64,000 bases of DNA from Progne subis subis (lineage: Eukaryota > Chordata > Aves > Passeriformes > Hirundinidae), in the NCBI GenBank assembly GCA_022316685.1, contig JAKJHU010000108.1, positions 868,001-932,000 on the forward strand, read 5' to 3'. Below the pieces are notes generated by a model. That model saw only the letters and a list, made by a program, of their open reading frames with translations, did not search any database and was not told the DNA's origin. This document shows, piece after piece, positions 46,876-59,490 of the stretch (its first letter is position 1; the number at the start of each line of letters is the position of its first letter). Made by a program: the position numbers and the translations under genes.

Positions 46876-47500
46876 TGATTCCCTATTAATACCTTTAATT
46901 TCAGCTTCTACAACTTAAAGCAGCATTTATGCGGCCATAACCCCAAAATTCATTAGCAGTTCCCTCCTAGACAGCAGATCTGCCTGGAATTCAGCCTGGC
47001 AGCATTTTGAAGGTGCACAGGGAGGAGCTGCATCACTTTTAGGGGAAGCTGCCCGGAATGGGATGAGCTCAGAGGAGAAGGTGCTGCTGAATGTGATTTT
47101 TACACAAACCCAGTGGCTCCCAGCGGATAAAAACAGGAGCCTGGAACTGAAACCCATCAAAAGGCTCAGTGCCCACAGATTTCAGTGACTTTGGATTAAC
47201 CCCCATGCTTTTAATTACCAGAGGCAAACCCCCATCATTTTACCTTCCCAATAACCCCAAACCTTGCTTGCAGCTATTTAACAAAGCAAAAATAATCTCC
47301 CGGAGCTTTTTGTTTGTGGCTCACCCCAGCCCGGTGCCCGTGGAGTGGATTATTCTGCTGCTGACCTTGTTTGTGCAGCCCCATTCTGGAAGTGAAATAG
47401 TTACCAAACTATTTAAACTATTGTGTGTTTGCAGGGGAGGATCAAACCAGCATTTTTGTTCATCAATTCAGATTAAAAATTTAATTTCATGCTACAATGA
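46876..47500. other. Unique non-coding sequence
   Basis: Single-copy; no gene or repeat recognised. Confidence 0.4.
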
Positions 47501-48160
47501 ACCCATACAGAGTTATATCTATTAAGGTCACCTATTTCTTGTACTCCAGCTTGCTTTAGGTATTGATGACTGCAAAACTCTTTAGAAGATAAGAATCACA
47601 GCTCCAGCCTTCTCAGCTCGCACAGTTTTAATGCTAGACACAATTTTCCTGACTCTCAAATACCTTGGACTTTATGTTTGAGAGCGAGGAGGGAAAAAAA
47701 ATGGAACTCTCTCTCTCTCTCTCCCCCTCTCAGTTGCTGCCTGGAATTTTTAAATAACAGAGATCTGGCTTTAATTGAGGCTTTCATTGTTTGAAAAGGA
47801 GCTACAAGTATTTCTAAACTAAAATATTTGCATAGTTTCTTGCTCTCTCTGCTAAATGCTGAGAGGTGCTGGACATCTCTCTGAACTGTCCCTTCTGGAG
47901 AACACAATTCCTGTCCTGTTACGGCGAGAGAAAAGATTTGCAGAAAGGTCTTCTGAATACATATTTAACATCTAAATGTTTTCCTTGCTGTCTTTGGGCC
48001 AAGTCCTTATTGGATTGTTACTCAAACAAAACTCCCATTCATGTCAAAGCAAGCCAGCCTTTCATTAGCTCAGGAATTTAGCAAATTTGTGGTTGGTGCA
48101 TCCAGAAATTGGTAGCGTTTAATTGATCGAATGAAATAATTTTTAAAGAGGGATTTTTCA
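47501..48160. promoter_or_regulatory. Possible conserved non-coding elements
   Basis: Mostly single-copy AT-rich DNA. A (CT)7-8 run followed by C/T sequence is at 47707-47731. Words such as ggtattgatgactgcaaaac and tggtagcgtttaattgatcg are enhancer-like. No coding frame. Confidence 0.25.
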
Positions 48161-48248
48161 GCACCAAAAACAAAGATGTGTGGCTATTTGGAAACACTTC
48201 AGAATAAACTCGCTGGTTTATCCAGTCTTGGTTGTTGGTTTTTTTAGG

Positions 48249-48306
48249 TGTTTTTTTTGTTGTTGTTGTTGTTGTTGGTTTTGTTTGGGTTTTTTTTTTT
48301 TTTTTA
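48249..48306. repeat. T run, (TTG)7 and T-rich tract
   Basis: Eight T, then about seven TTG triplets (48258-48278), ggttttgtttggg, and a T16 run (48291-48305). Confidence 0.9.
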
Positions 48307-51300
48307 AATCACTGCCTCTCGAGTGCTTATTCCTGGCTTTGTCCCAGGGACCTGTGGCTCAGGAGGTGAATTTTGGTACAGCCATCCCAATTTTCACCAC
48401 TAACAACAGCTCCTTGAACTGTCCTGACAGTGAAATCCAACCAAGCACAGGTTTCTTTTTGAAGGCAGGTATTTCTATCATCTTTCTGCTATAAAAAGTA
48501 TGAATCATCCCAAAAATTGCCCATGAATTTGTCTGTAATGCCCAGTTTTATCTGGATTTATTTTGAGTCTCCCAGAAGAGGATCTCACCCAGCTCCGCCA
48601 CAATTTGCCCAACAAATCCCCGCTGTCTTTTCTTCCTTGTTACCCTCTAGGTGTGAACAGATATTCCATTCAATTATCTTTTTTCCCAATAATTTTCCAC
48701 TGGCTGGCCCTGAAATGTGATTATCTGTGATTCTCCACTTCCTGCACTTCCCAGCTCCCCTTCACAACTTTTTTTGGGAGCTCAGCATCACTCGTGTCCT
48801 TTCAGACACAAATAACCCTTCCCCACGTTCTCAGAGTGAACAGCACTGCGATTGCACCAAGCACTGTGTAAATATTACAGGATATATCAGGCCAAGCACC
48901 ATTTCAGATGTTCAATTTTCCAGCAAAAATTGTTTTTTTTAAAAAAAATCTGCTAAAAGAGACTCTGTGCTGAGAATTTTCACCGTCATCACTCTGCCTT
49001 CGCTGCACAAACCAACTTTTTTTCCCTTGCCTCGAATGAGCTTGCGGTCAAACGCTGAGTCATGGTGAACTGCAAACAGTTCCTTGAAATTAAAAAATTA
49101 AAGGATTACGTGACTAGACAGCCAGGAGTGGCTTATCAGCCACTGGAGCTGAGGAAGCAAGGAATTAAAAGGACAGCAGCAGCCCAGCCAGGCTTGCCTT
49201 AAGGCAGCAAGGGCCTGGAAGTTTCATCTGTGGGACAGGCAGCACCTTGCAAGTGTGAGATTTTCAGGTGCCAGCAGGGAAAGGGAGAACAGCCCAGTTC
49301 CAACCCCACTTGGAGTAAGAACCTGAGTCTGCAAGAACAGGGAACACCAAGGGCAAGGAAAAGCTCGCAGAAACAAAAATAGAAATAAATAAATAAATAC
49401 ATTTAGGGAACCACGACTTCGTGGAATATCTTTGACTAGAAGACAGACAAAAGTTGGCATTTTACATGGATTTAAGAGAGATTTAAATCACTCCCTGTTC
49501 CTGAAGGGCTGTGTTTATGTGCTCAGTACTGACGTGTTCAGTTTTGGCAGGAGAGGAAACCCCAAGCAGCCCTCAGTGGAGCTGCTGGACCTGTGTTCTC
49601 CCTTTCCAACCAGTTCTGACTCCCCTGGGATGATGCTCTCAGTGTTATCTCCACCTCCAGCTGCTGCCATCCCACCTGGCTGTGATTCCATGCTCCAAAG
49701 CAGGTGAATCTTCCACCTCTGTGTCCCTACATCTTTCCCTCCATGTCCCCACGCCATCCCCTCCCCAGGGCCCTGTCCTGTGAGCAGGCAGCCCAGCAAA
49801 CCTGGGGTTTTATTTTTTTCTGGGTCCCTGTCTAACCTGTGGCACCAGTCATGGCTTTTCTCCCCCGGCCTGGGAGCCACAGGACGTCCGTGCCATGAGC
49901 AGCTCCACGAGGGATTTTCCTCCAAAATATCTGGGAAAGAGCTCCCTTGTCTACAAACCGGGGACAGAAATTGTCACTGCAGAGCTGGAGCAGCGTCCAC
50001 AGCCCTGTTCCAAAGGGGAATCTGCAGGGAGAGCTGTCCCAGCAGCTGGAACGTCTCATGGCCGGGGAGGGCAGCGGTTAATGGTGCTCCCCTGGAGCTG
50101 CCCTGGATCCAGTGACACGATTTGCCACGCTGGGGTGTATCAGCTTCATCATGGGAACGGGGGAACCTGGACATCAGCTCATGCAGGGAGGCCAAGGGGA
50201 ATGAATAACTCCCCACCAAAAAAAAGAAAAAAAGTGATTTATAGTGAGGATGAATTCATCTGCCAGTTGGAGAAATGGTCATTTTCTATTTAATCCTGCT
50301 GCAGGTAAACTGAGAAAGAGAACACCTGACGGGAAGGATGCTCAGCGCAAGCAGGAGGGATTTTCTCTAAAGGAGGGTTGGAAAAAGGGAAGAGAGGGGT
50401 TCATTCCCACGGGGAATCCTCGAGAGAAGGGTTGGGAAGAGCCAGGAGAGCTGGCAGGGCTGGCATAGGAACCACAGTGCTTCATGGTGAGAGTTAATAT
50501 TTAGTGAGAGGAAAGCAGGACAGGCTGGGATCTCATATTCTCTGGTGGCTTTGAAGCTGCTGGAATGTTTTTTTAGGATGGATCAGATCCTAGGAAAGAA
50601 AATGTGGAACTAGGTCTGGGGTGTGCTGGATCTGGCCTGGCCCTCTGTAGCCTAAACCCCAACCAGAAAAGATGAGGATCTCTTCTTCCTGGGACTTTTC
50701 ACTCCCTCTAAATATTTTCTATTTCCCTTTTCCAGATCAACACCAAGCCTTTGGTGCCAAACTGTCCATGAACTGGTACTGAATTTTTATTTTAGGCATT
50801 TAGAACTCTTTAACCCTGGACAATGACATGGATTAAGCAAGCCTTGCCCATCTTAGATTAATAACTCCTGAACTCGGGTTTTTTCATGTGAAAGGAGCTC
50901 ATCACCACCTGAACATCCCCTTACCTGGCTGTTCAGCAGCAGCTCAGTTCATTGTAATTGCTTCCTGAGATTTAATTGTTTCCAAACAATGAAAACAGTC
51001 ACAGAAAGAACACTGCAGATTCATTCTGGAGGCTTTAGGGAATATATTTTGACTTCAGTCACAGTTAAATGGCAGCAGAGTCTAAAGGCAAATTGTTTAT
51101 TTAATTAGCTGCCATATATATCATATTAATAATTAGCATCCCTGTCCTGCTGAAATTCAGATTATTGCTCTGGAAGAGGGGGAAAATAATAATGATGGGC
51201 AGGGCTTTAGAGAAGGTGTCAAGGCAAATTCTCTGCACCAGGCTGTTCCTTGGACAGGAGCTTTGGCCCTAAAAAATTACAGATATCACAAATTTACACC

Positions 51301-53824
51301 CTGGGGGCACTCCCACTGGTAAGAATCTAAATTTTGTGTCTGTTCTTTCCCTGCTGAGCCAGCCAAGGCGGAGCCCCACAGGTTAAGTCCCTTTGGGAGC
51401 ACTCTGGCTGCAGATTTCCTGTCCCACATTAGCAGTCACGTCCCTGCTTTGCACTTCTCCTGCCTCCAAAACGGGTCAAGGAGGAGCAGAGGACATTCCC
51501 CGTCCCCCAAACCGTGGTCTTAAACTACAGCCTCACTCCTGGAGCGTTCCTGATGCTTCCCAGCATCCAGGGGCTGCTGCAGGAGAACTGCAGTCATGGG
51601 AATCAGAGGGAGCTCAGGGAGCCCTTTGCAATCTGAGCTCTTGGAAGGACAGTGCCCCGAAGCTTAAGGAGTCCCTCAAAGACCAAGAGCCACCAAGTTC
51701 CCTCTTATCCATCCCCACATTATTAAATGCAAGGGCTTCAGTAAGGAGCAAAATAGAAGGAAAAAGATTAAAAAATCACCCTGTCCCAAGCCTCTGCCTC
51801 CTGTTCATCACCTGCACCGCTCCCAGCCCAGGCTGCTGATGGATTTACAGCAGGGATTTATTTAGGTCCCATCTCACCAAGTTCTCCCTCCCTAAATTTT
51901 CATTTTCCTTGGAGTGTTCAGCTCATAAACTGCTCTCCCTTGGTGTTTGGAAGGATGGGGAGGAAGAGCCAGTGGGGCTAAAAGAAACTCTAGATTTAAC
52001 CTGGATCTAATGGCAGCTAATTTGACATCTTGTCTTAGCAATAAATCTCCTCTATATTGTTTCCCGAAGTCAGGGGAAAACAGGGAGGGTAGAAATGAAA
52101 CAAAGCAGAAGCAGCTTCCCTTTCCTCACACGTGGGCATCACCTCAGCCAGCTGAGATGGTGAAACACAGATGTAAAATATATATATTTACAGCTCTGCC
52201 CTACAGTCTGCTCATCTCTCTCTACCAAGAGGCAAGGTCCAGACATCCCAGAAAAGGAAATTTTTCCCCTTTTTCCTGACACTGTCAGGTCATCCCGAGG
52301 CTTTCCCTTCTCCAGGTGGACTCTGCAGCTTTCCATCTGCTAAATGTTTAGCGGATATTTGGTTACACAGAAAGAGAGAGGTGAGCAGGCATCAATCTTC
52401 ATGAGAAAGGTGGCAGGAGGTGACATCTGCCCCCCTCTGCTGCAGGAGGCTGGGCTGGTGGAGCTGGCTGGAGGGAAAGAGAAGAAAATGCGGATATTTC
52501 ATCCCTCAGAGCCCCCATGGGAAAGTCGCAAGGAAAGGAAGATTAAGTTGCATTCAGATGGGAATTCGGCGTGGAAGGCCATCCTCAGAGTTAAAGTGAT
52601 CAAATCTATGTCTGGAGAGCGAATTCCCAAACAAATCCAATCAGATTCCATAAGAACTGGGCAGCTGAAATGTGATTTAACCTGCAGTGACCACCTGGGA
52701 ACAGCCCGGCCCATCCTTTGGCTCCCAGCCCCTGAGCACACAGCAATTCCCAGGGAGCAGTGGCACTGGACAGTGACCACGGGAATACCAGGCTCGGGGT
52801 TGTTTTGTCACAAACACCTGGAGGTGCCAAAGGAGAGATGATTCTTTAGTGCTCAGGTGGGCGGTGAGCGCCTGGAACCTGCTTCCACCAGCACTGGCTG
52901 ATGTGGGAGAGACCATCACAGCCTCGGGGCACAATTAACACTGACCCTTCCACCTGCTTCCATTAGGGATAATTAACAAACTGCGTCTGAGCAGCACAAG
53001 GTGCAGTCTGGCTTGGAAGAAAAAAAAAAAAGGGATCAGACCAGGTTAAAAAAAAAAAAAAAAGATCTGGCCTCAGACACTCTGTGGAAAACAAAGGGGC
53101 TGGATTCAAAGCAGAGATGCCATTCCATAGCTGAACTAAAGGATGTAAAGGGGTTCTGCTTCCAAATACCCAATTCCAAAGGCTAAAGCAGCCTCCAGCC
53201 AGCAGGAGATCCAGATTAAATCCTGCCTGTAGCAGTGTTCCACGCTAAATCTGATTTCAGGGACAGAACTGGTGTGGAGAATCCTCAAACCTGGAGGGGA
53301 AGCCAAGGGCACGGGAACAGAGTTGGATCTGGGCATGGATGTGGCTCCATTTTCCCCTTCCTTCATGCAGGAACTGGGAAGATATTTGCATTTCTGGCTA
53401 CCTGGGCATGGCCATGACCTTGCAGGGATGTCGGGAAGGAGCTGTGCAGACATCTGAGGAACTCAGCCATAAAACAAACTGGAGAGAGGGGAAATGCTGG
53501 AGACACGAGCCAGGTAAAGGAGGGAGGAGATTATCCCTGAGGTGATAAAAGGAAATGCTCATTCCAGGATCCCAGGCAGCAGAGATGGACAGAGACAACC
53601 ATCATCACGACCAAACCGAGTCATGGATGAGTCAGCAGCTGCTCCAAACCCTCAATCCCAGGGTTTGCACTCTCACTTTGAGGAAGCCTGCAGGCGTTTT
53701 AGTCCGATAAACTTTGCTGTGACTAAAACTCAGCCCAGATGAGCAGTGACACCAGGAATACACCCTCCTCCTGGCTGAGCAACGCTGGGTTTCTCTTGGA
53801 CAACAAAATAATGAAGGCCAGGGT
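48307..53824. other. Unique non-coding sequence
   Basis: Long single-copy interval, GC-richer at 49550-50200 and 51360-51830. Simple tracts are (AAAT)4 at about 49383-49399, A/T palindromic runs at 48930-48947, and A runs at about 53022-53032 and 53047-53063. A 165-codon plus frame (52344-52841) has no recognised domain. No transposon fragment I can name. Confidence 0.4.
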
Positions 53825-53869
53825 TTTTATCAGCCTGCTCTCCACCTGCCTTCAAGCAGGCTGATAAAA
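53825..53869. repeat. Perfect 15-bp inverted repeat, 15-nt loop
   Basis: Left arm 53825-53839 (ttttatcagcctgct) and right arm 53855-53869 (agcaggctgataaaa) are exact reverse complements. The loop is 53840-53854. In RNA, three G-U pairs and one G-C pair could extend the base. Each arm contains a GATA word (ttatcag/ctgataa). It is shorter than a typical pre-miRNA stem. It could be a paired GATA-factor site, a structured RNA or chance. Confidence 0.95.
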
Positions 53870-55767
53870 GTTCCCTCGAGCTTCACCTTGACCTTGGCTC
53901 CTCCTGCACATTCTTCTACTGTGGGTAATTATTTTCCACCCTTTGGGTTGTGCTGAATCCCGTGGAGGGAACCTCCAAGAAAGGAGAGGGCTGATTTCTA
54001 GCTTGATGGGTGAAGATAACCGACCTGATTTGTAATAACACAGAGCTCCCTCCCACAGATTATTTCGATTTTATTCCTTCAGTTACATCCCTCTGCTGTT
54101 GTTAGGCATGTAAATTTGAGCTAGAACATCCGTCTAATTCCTGTGATAAATTCAGCTCTCTCGACTTCGAGCAGAGTGGTGCTGTCCCTGAGCATCTCCT
54201 TGCAGCTGAGGAATTTGTCCTGCTCTGCAGGAGGGTTAATAATAAGGAATATTAAATAGTTGACCATGAAATTTTCAGAAAAAAACCAAAACAAACAAAA
54301 CCCAACCCAGTATTTACTCATAGTTTTGAATCTTCCATCCATCCTGCAGCTGAGAGAGCGGAAAAAAACACTAGTTTTAAAAATCTCTGCCATCTTCCCT
54401 TTTTCTCTCTTGCTGGTTCTGTTTCACCAGAGGAAAAAGGGAGCACAGCTCACTCTCTCTGCAGCTTTTAACAGGCTGCCTCTTGCAATATTCATGTAAT
54501 ACCTCTTTTCATATTTTTTAAGGGAAAGGAGTGAAAAACCGAGCCAGGGTAAGCCATTTGAAATGATTTTTCTGAAAGAAGAGAGTGCTGGAAGGTTTCT
54601 AATATTTCCCTGTGAATGTTGTTGCTCCTGTCCCACAGACAGACCCATGAAAACCTGTAAAGACTTCGAGCATTTTTAAAACTAACAACACTGTGGGTTT
54701 CTTTGGGCAGGGAGGGGATAGGGGAAAGAACACAACTTCCTCCGAAGGTAGAAAACTCCAGTTGTGCCTGCGTGTTAGCTCTCTGCACATCCATCCCTTG
54801 TGCAGAGCCGATTATCCTGACCTTTTCTGCATCCTGCGTGCTGATTATCCGGCATTTCCCTTCCTCTGCTGGCTGTAGCTGCTCGCAGGGCAGGGCTGGG
54901 ATAGCCAGTCACTCACACCGCAGAGAAATGAAAAGGTCACCCCAGCAGCAGCCTCACTTCGGGGGCTGCATCAGGCAGCACGTTTTTGGTCCCTCATCTT
55001 GGTGAGAGAGACTGTAATGAGGGCAGAAATCAGCACCTGGAATAGGGAAGCAAATATCCAAGATGTGCTGCAGTCCTGAAATTTTTCAGAGCTTTGATGG
55101 CCAGGGCAGAGAATCTGGCTCACACTCCTGCCTTGTGCTGAGGATGTGGTTCCCTGGGAACAAAATGAGAAGTGAAACCGAGCGAATTCTACTGGGCGTG
55201 TTCAAAAATATCAATTTTCCTCTGTCGGGAAGAGAAAGGGAAACAGAGCTCAGGGCTGGCTTAACTACAGCAACCTTCAGGCTGGCTTGTCTTGCCACTA
55301 ATTACTAAAATATTCCTGGGATAGAGGCACAGGTTGTTGGGAGATAAGAAAGCAGCTCCCCCGTGCCCCTCTGGAAGTGGAGGTCAGGGTGGTGGGATGT
55401 GGCTGTTCCTTTAATTAGGAGTGGTAATATGGGATGTGCAGGACCCTACACAAAGAACAGGGTCACAAACAGTTCATGTCCAGCCTGTCCATCTGCCAAG
55501 GAATATCAATAACTGCATGCCAAGGTGGCTGGTGGCAGCCAGCCGAATCTCCTGGCTGAAGGAATTCATGGAGGAACCTGACAACATCAACCCCTCGGGC
55601 TGAGAAACACCAGGATCCCTTGATCACGCCTGTGACTTGTCAATATTCCACACTCCAGCCTGCTTTGCTCATCCTCTGGGCCTTATTTCAGCTGCCTCAT
55701 CCCCTGCCACAGCTCCCTCTTCATCCTCCCACCCTTCCACTGCTGTGCCCTGATTCCCTTTTCTTGG
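53870..55767. other. Unique non-coding sequence
   Basis: Single-copy, no gene or transposon recognised. A repeated tgctgattatcc/agccgattatcc word occurs near 54808-54850. Confidence 0.4.
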
Positions 55768-55958
55768 CACAGAATCCCAGGATGGTTTGGCTTGGAAAGG
55801 ATCTCCAAAATCATCCGTTTTTCTTTTTTCCCCACCCCCTGCCATGGGCAGGGACACCTTTCACCATATCCCAGGCTGCTCCAAACCCCATCCAAGTTGC
55901 CCTTGGACTCTTCCAGGGATCCAGGGGCAGCCACAGCTCCTCTGGGCACTCAACAGGG
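55768..55958 (-). mobile_element. CR1 LINE 3' fragment, about 190 bp
   Basis: Antisense CR1 3' region in order: cacagaatcccaggatggtt, tggcttggaaaggatctcca, aaatcatccg, ccctgccatgggcagggaca, ggctgctccaaaccccatcc, cttggactcttccagggatc and cacagctcctctgggcactc. It is 5'-truncated; the 3' end is at the left. Confidence 0.93.
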
Positions 55959-56638
55959 GATGTGTTAAATACTAAATCCGGCTCCATGTGCCCCCATCTC
56001 TCCTCAGAGCAGAAATTCCCTGCTCCTCTGTGCTCCACAAGAGCTCTGACCTGGCTCCAATCCTGGATGCTGATCCCAAACACAGTGTAATAACTCTCCC
56101 TAACAAAATGCACCAGGCCCTTTCCCATGTTGAGGAAAAATAAATTAAAAGAAAAGAAAGAGAAGTGAAAAGTCTAAAGAGGATTTCATGGGATTTGAGT
56201 GCCAAACTCCAACGGGCTCTTCTGAAAATCCCAGCTTAAAGCAATAGATCTGTGTTCTTGCATTTCTTTCTCCTGATGTCAGTAATAATGACTCCTGAAT
56301 TAGTTTAAAGATCTCACATATTGCTCCAGGTTTTGTTTGTTCATTTATTTTCTGTGTTTTATGCTCAAAAAGTTAATAAAGGGGAAATTCCTCTGCAAAA
56401 GAATGGAGGAAAGAAGAGATAAAATCAGAAATAAAGGACTGAATTTTCATCCCATTTATATCCACTGCTGATAATTGAAGAGGAAAGCTGGTTTAAATGA
56501 AGGATCTATTGGAAAGATTCTGTTTCTGTGTCCCTACTAACATCCTGTATATTCCAGAAACAGGTTCAAGTGCAGGGCTCTGGCAAAGTCCGAGTTTAAA
56601 ATTCAGCACAGGCTTCAAGGCCATTCACTCTGATGTGA

Positions 56639-56640
<2 letters not shown>
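55959..56640. other. Unique non-coding sequence
   Basis: Single-copy, AT-rich after 56130. No gene recognised. Confidence 0.4.

Positions 56641-56689
<49 letters not shown>
56641..56689. repeat. T49 homopolymer
   Basis: Forty-nine T residues, the longest uninterrupted homopolymer in the window. If it were a tail of a minus-strand retrocopy, the parent 3' end would lie at 56690 onward, but I recognise none there. Confidence 0.94.
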
Positions 56690-56695
<6 letters not shown>

Positions 56696-57479
56696 GGTAA
56701 AACTTAAGCCCGAGTCAAGGTCAGTGGAGTTGAAATTAGGTCTGGAGCAAAGCGTCTGCTGAAGGGCTTTGCGTGCTCAGAGCTTTCATTGCTCAGCCTG
56801 GTCCAGGAGGAGGCTGGGAAGACACAAAATGTGCTGCAGTTTTCCCCATAAAGAGTTCCAGGGACCTCCTTAAGTTTTCAAGTCAAATTATCGCTAAAAG
56901 GATTACGAGCTGCACTCTGAATTCATTGGGATGAGACATCCAGGAGCTGAGAGCTCCCTGCTTTTTCTGGAGAACCTGATTCACCCTGAGCTGTCCCTCT
57001 CACCCTTTGCCAACCCTGCAGCATCCGGGCTGCCGCCACATCCAGTTTTCACTCCTGGGATGCAAGAGGGATGAAAACAAAACAAGCCCTAAAACCACAC
57101 CAAAGGCTCTGAGTTCAGTGTGTCAGGCTCTGATGCAAAGCAAGAGTTCCCAGAAAACCAGCAAGGAATTTCCCCGTGGGGTTTTTTTTCAGTCCACTTG
57201 AAGAGAGCCAAGACCTCAGGAGGCAGCGCAGTTAAACCAGCAGTTAACCCACAGTCCTGGCCACCAGCTCAGCCCTAAACTGAGTTACTCTGAGACTTGC
57301 CACCCCTGGGGTCACCCCTGAACCCCCAAATCCCTGTCAGCTGAGGAGGTGATCGTCAGGGTGCCTCTGGGACTGTCCAGGCACCCCTTCACCTGAGGAT
57401 TTCAGGGAGATGCCCGCCCTTCCTGCCGCACAAGCCCCTGAACGATCAAAAATGCAGCCAGGGGTCCGAATAATAAAAA
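56690..57479. other. Unique non-coding sequence
   Basis: Single-copy; no gene or repeat recognised. Confidence 0.4.
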
Positions 57480-57760
57480 CTCCCGGCGTGTTATTAGTGC
57501 TGTCAATTTAGCCAGGGATGTTATGGCACGTGTGTCACCGAGAGAGACAGAAGCTATTATTGAAATGAGATTAGAAGCGTTTTGAAACATCAACAGTGGC
57601 ATTATAGTTGGTAACATTTCCATCTAAAATAGATGACATTGATGCTATACAATCAACAATGCCACTGGGAATACGATATAGAACTGAAGACTAGATTGTT
57701 TTACTCTATATTGATTTTCCCTTAGTACTTTTTGATTAACTGTCAAATCAATTAGCTCTC
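57480..57760. promoter_or_regulatory. Strong candidate conserved non-coding element with nested inverted repeats
   Basis: Non-coding, repeat-free block. A perfect 10-bp inverted repeat (cagtggcatt at 57594-57603, aatgccactg at 57658-57667) encloses a second small stem (catcta/tagatg, 57621-57635, 3-nt loop). Words such as gattgttttactctatattg and gattaactgtcaaatcaatt (MEIS/PBX- and homeodomain-like) follow. The texture is that of deeply conserved vertebrate regulatory DNA. Conservation itself is unproven here. Confidence 0.35.
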
Positions 57761-58171
57761 CCCATCCAAACATCATCTTTTTTGATGTCCCCCCTCAGAA
57801 ACTCCCTGCTCAAGAGCAAACAACCCAGAGGAGCTCAAGTGCTCCAAAGCGCTCCGGAACAGAGGATTTGCAGGCGGAGATAAGTCCACACAGCGAGCCT
57901 GCTTCTCCTCATCCTGCTGGAGTCCAGCCATGTTTTTATTGAATCAGGTTCTGAAGCTGTCTAAGGCACTGAGGGATCTGATTATAGCCTTGCCATGATG
58001 TCCTTTTAAAATCAAATGCGTGGCATTTTCGCGGTGACATAATGTTCCTTCGGCTCGGCAGAGACGGCACGGCGACAAGTTATTTCACCAGCTTGGCCTT
58101 CCCATATTATAACTCTATAAATCCATCCATCCACCAGAATTTCCCAGTCTCTACACAGCCACACACCTTGA
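57761..58171. other. Unique non-coding sequence
   Basis: Single-copy continuation of the CNE-like block; 57940-58030 is also AT-rich. No gene. Confidence 0.35.
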
Positions 58172-58268
58172 TAATTTTATCTTTATCTCACAAAAGCCCC
58201 ACAGAAGCTGTAAGGACGGGCATTAAGTGAGTGAGACACCAGGGAATTTGCCCAAAGTCACAAGGAGC
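58172..58268 (-). mobile_element. MIR-like SINE remnant
   Basis: ttttatctttatctcacaaa, ccacagaagctgtaaggacg and ggcattaagtga, followed by aatttgcccaaagtcacaag, parallels antisense MIR. The consensus there is tttacagatgaggaaactga, then ggttaagtnacttgcccaag, then gtcacacagc. Diverged; the strand given is MIR sense. Confidence 0.6.
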
Positions 58269-59159
58269 CCCCAAACCCATCTGGCTTTCCCAATTACAAG
58301 CCCCTCACCTGGACTGGAATGGTCAGGAGAAAGGGAAAAGAAGGTTTCACTCTGTGAAATAGAAGCTGAGAACTCATCCTGCTCCTGCAACCGCTTCACA
58401 CCTGAGTGGTAGTGACTGATAAAGCAGCACCAGAAATCTCAGATCCAGACTGAGGCAAGATCCCAAATCTCAGAAGTCCAGAAACTTGCTGGACCTTGCT
58501 TTTCCTCGCACTTTTTATTCATTAATCACCGTCTTGTTTCTACCCCTTCCCTTTGTTTCTCTAATTCAGACTGTGCTCATTGTGGGCTTTAAAACTCTCC
58601 TGGGGATGCTGTGCGATCTCCTCTCTGCACCGGGGCTGATAAACTGGACGGTGAAGGAATATTTGCGTTGGCAGTGCCTGTAGAGCCAGCTGGGAGCAGA
58701 CCCTGCTCCTGGGGGCTTGTGCAGCCACTCCAGCTCCAGCTGTGCTGCCCTGGCACCCTGGGTAGGAGGTGGCAAGGTGGGGAAACCTCGGTGCCAGGGC
58801 AGGGACAGGTCCTGATAATTCCCAATTCCCGGTCCCGTGCTCTGCTCCTGCAAGGCTCTCATGGCCAAGGCCTTGGGACAGCACATCATAAATAAAGATT
58901 AATAAAGACTCTAATCAAGACTCACTGTTCCACTAAAGTCCAGATCACCCAACCAGCTCTACAAGCCTTCCCTTCCCTCCTGCCTGCTCCCCAGAGCCCT
59001 CAGGAGGGACGAGGATCCCGATCCAAGCCCGAGCTGCCCCAGTGCTGGGCGCAGGAGCCACAGTGGAACCAGCTGCTGCTGCCACGCCGCCAGCCAAGAC
59101 TCTCATTTGTTTTGGCTGGCGCTGAAGAATCAGCTTAGGCATCTCTGAGAACAAAATGG
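58269..59159. other. Unique non-coding sequence
   Basis: Single-copy, GC-richer from 58610. Mutually overlapping frames of about 107 codons on the minus strand are unrecognised. No gene. Confidence 0.4.
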
Positions 59160-59490
59160 TGCGTGGAACCGGGCCAAGCTGCAAAAGATAAGAAGCAATA
59201 AGAGTCGCAACAGACTATTTGTCTGCTAAAACAGAAGGAGAATTCTATCGGGGGAAAAAGAAACGCGAGCGGGTCCCGGTCCAGTGCTGCGAGCAGAAGT
59301 TCTGACTGTGCAGCTCCTCCCGGGCTGCACGACAGGTGCTGAGCTGCAGCTATCCCCGGGGGATAACAAATTGCTGCTGCCGAGGAGCAGCGAGAGAGGA
59401 GAAGCGATTCCTGCACGAGTGTTGGGAAGAGGAAGGCTCTGCAGTGACATGGCAACGCTGCCGGCGGGGCTGGAGGGGAGGGATGCGAGG
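59160..59490. promoter_or_regulatory. CpG-rich patch
   Basis: About 20 CpGs by eye in 330 bp, including aaacgcgagcgggtcccggt near 59261 and acgctgccggcggggctgg near 59453. No TATA box or clear exon. It may be an orphan CpG island or GC-rich intergenic DNA. Confidence 0.3.

Noticed and set aside
52845..52930. Possible sense CR1 fragment (gtgagcgcctggaacctgct)
   Set aside because: One loose match to the CR1 ORF2 region, with no following blocks in order.
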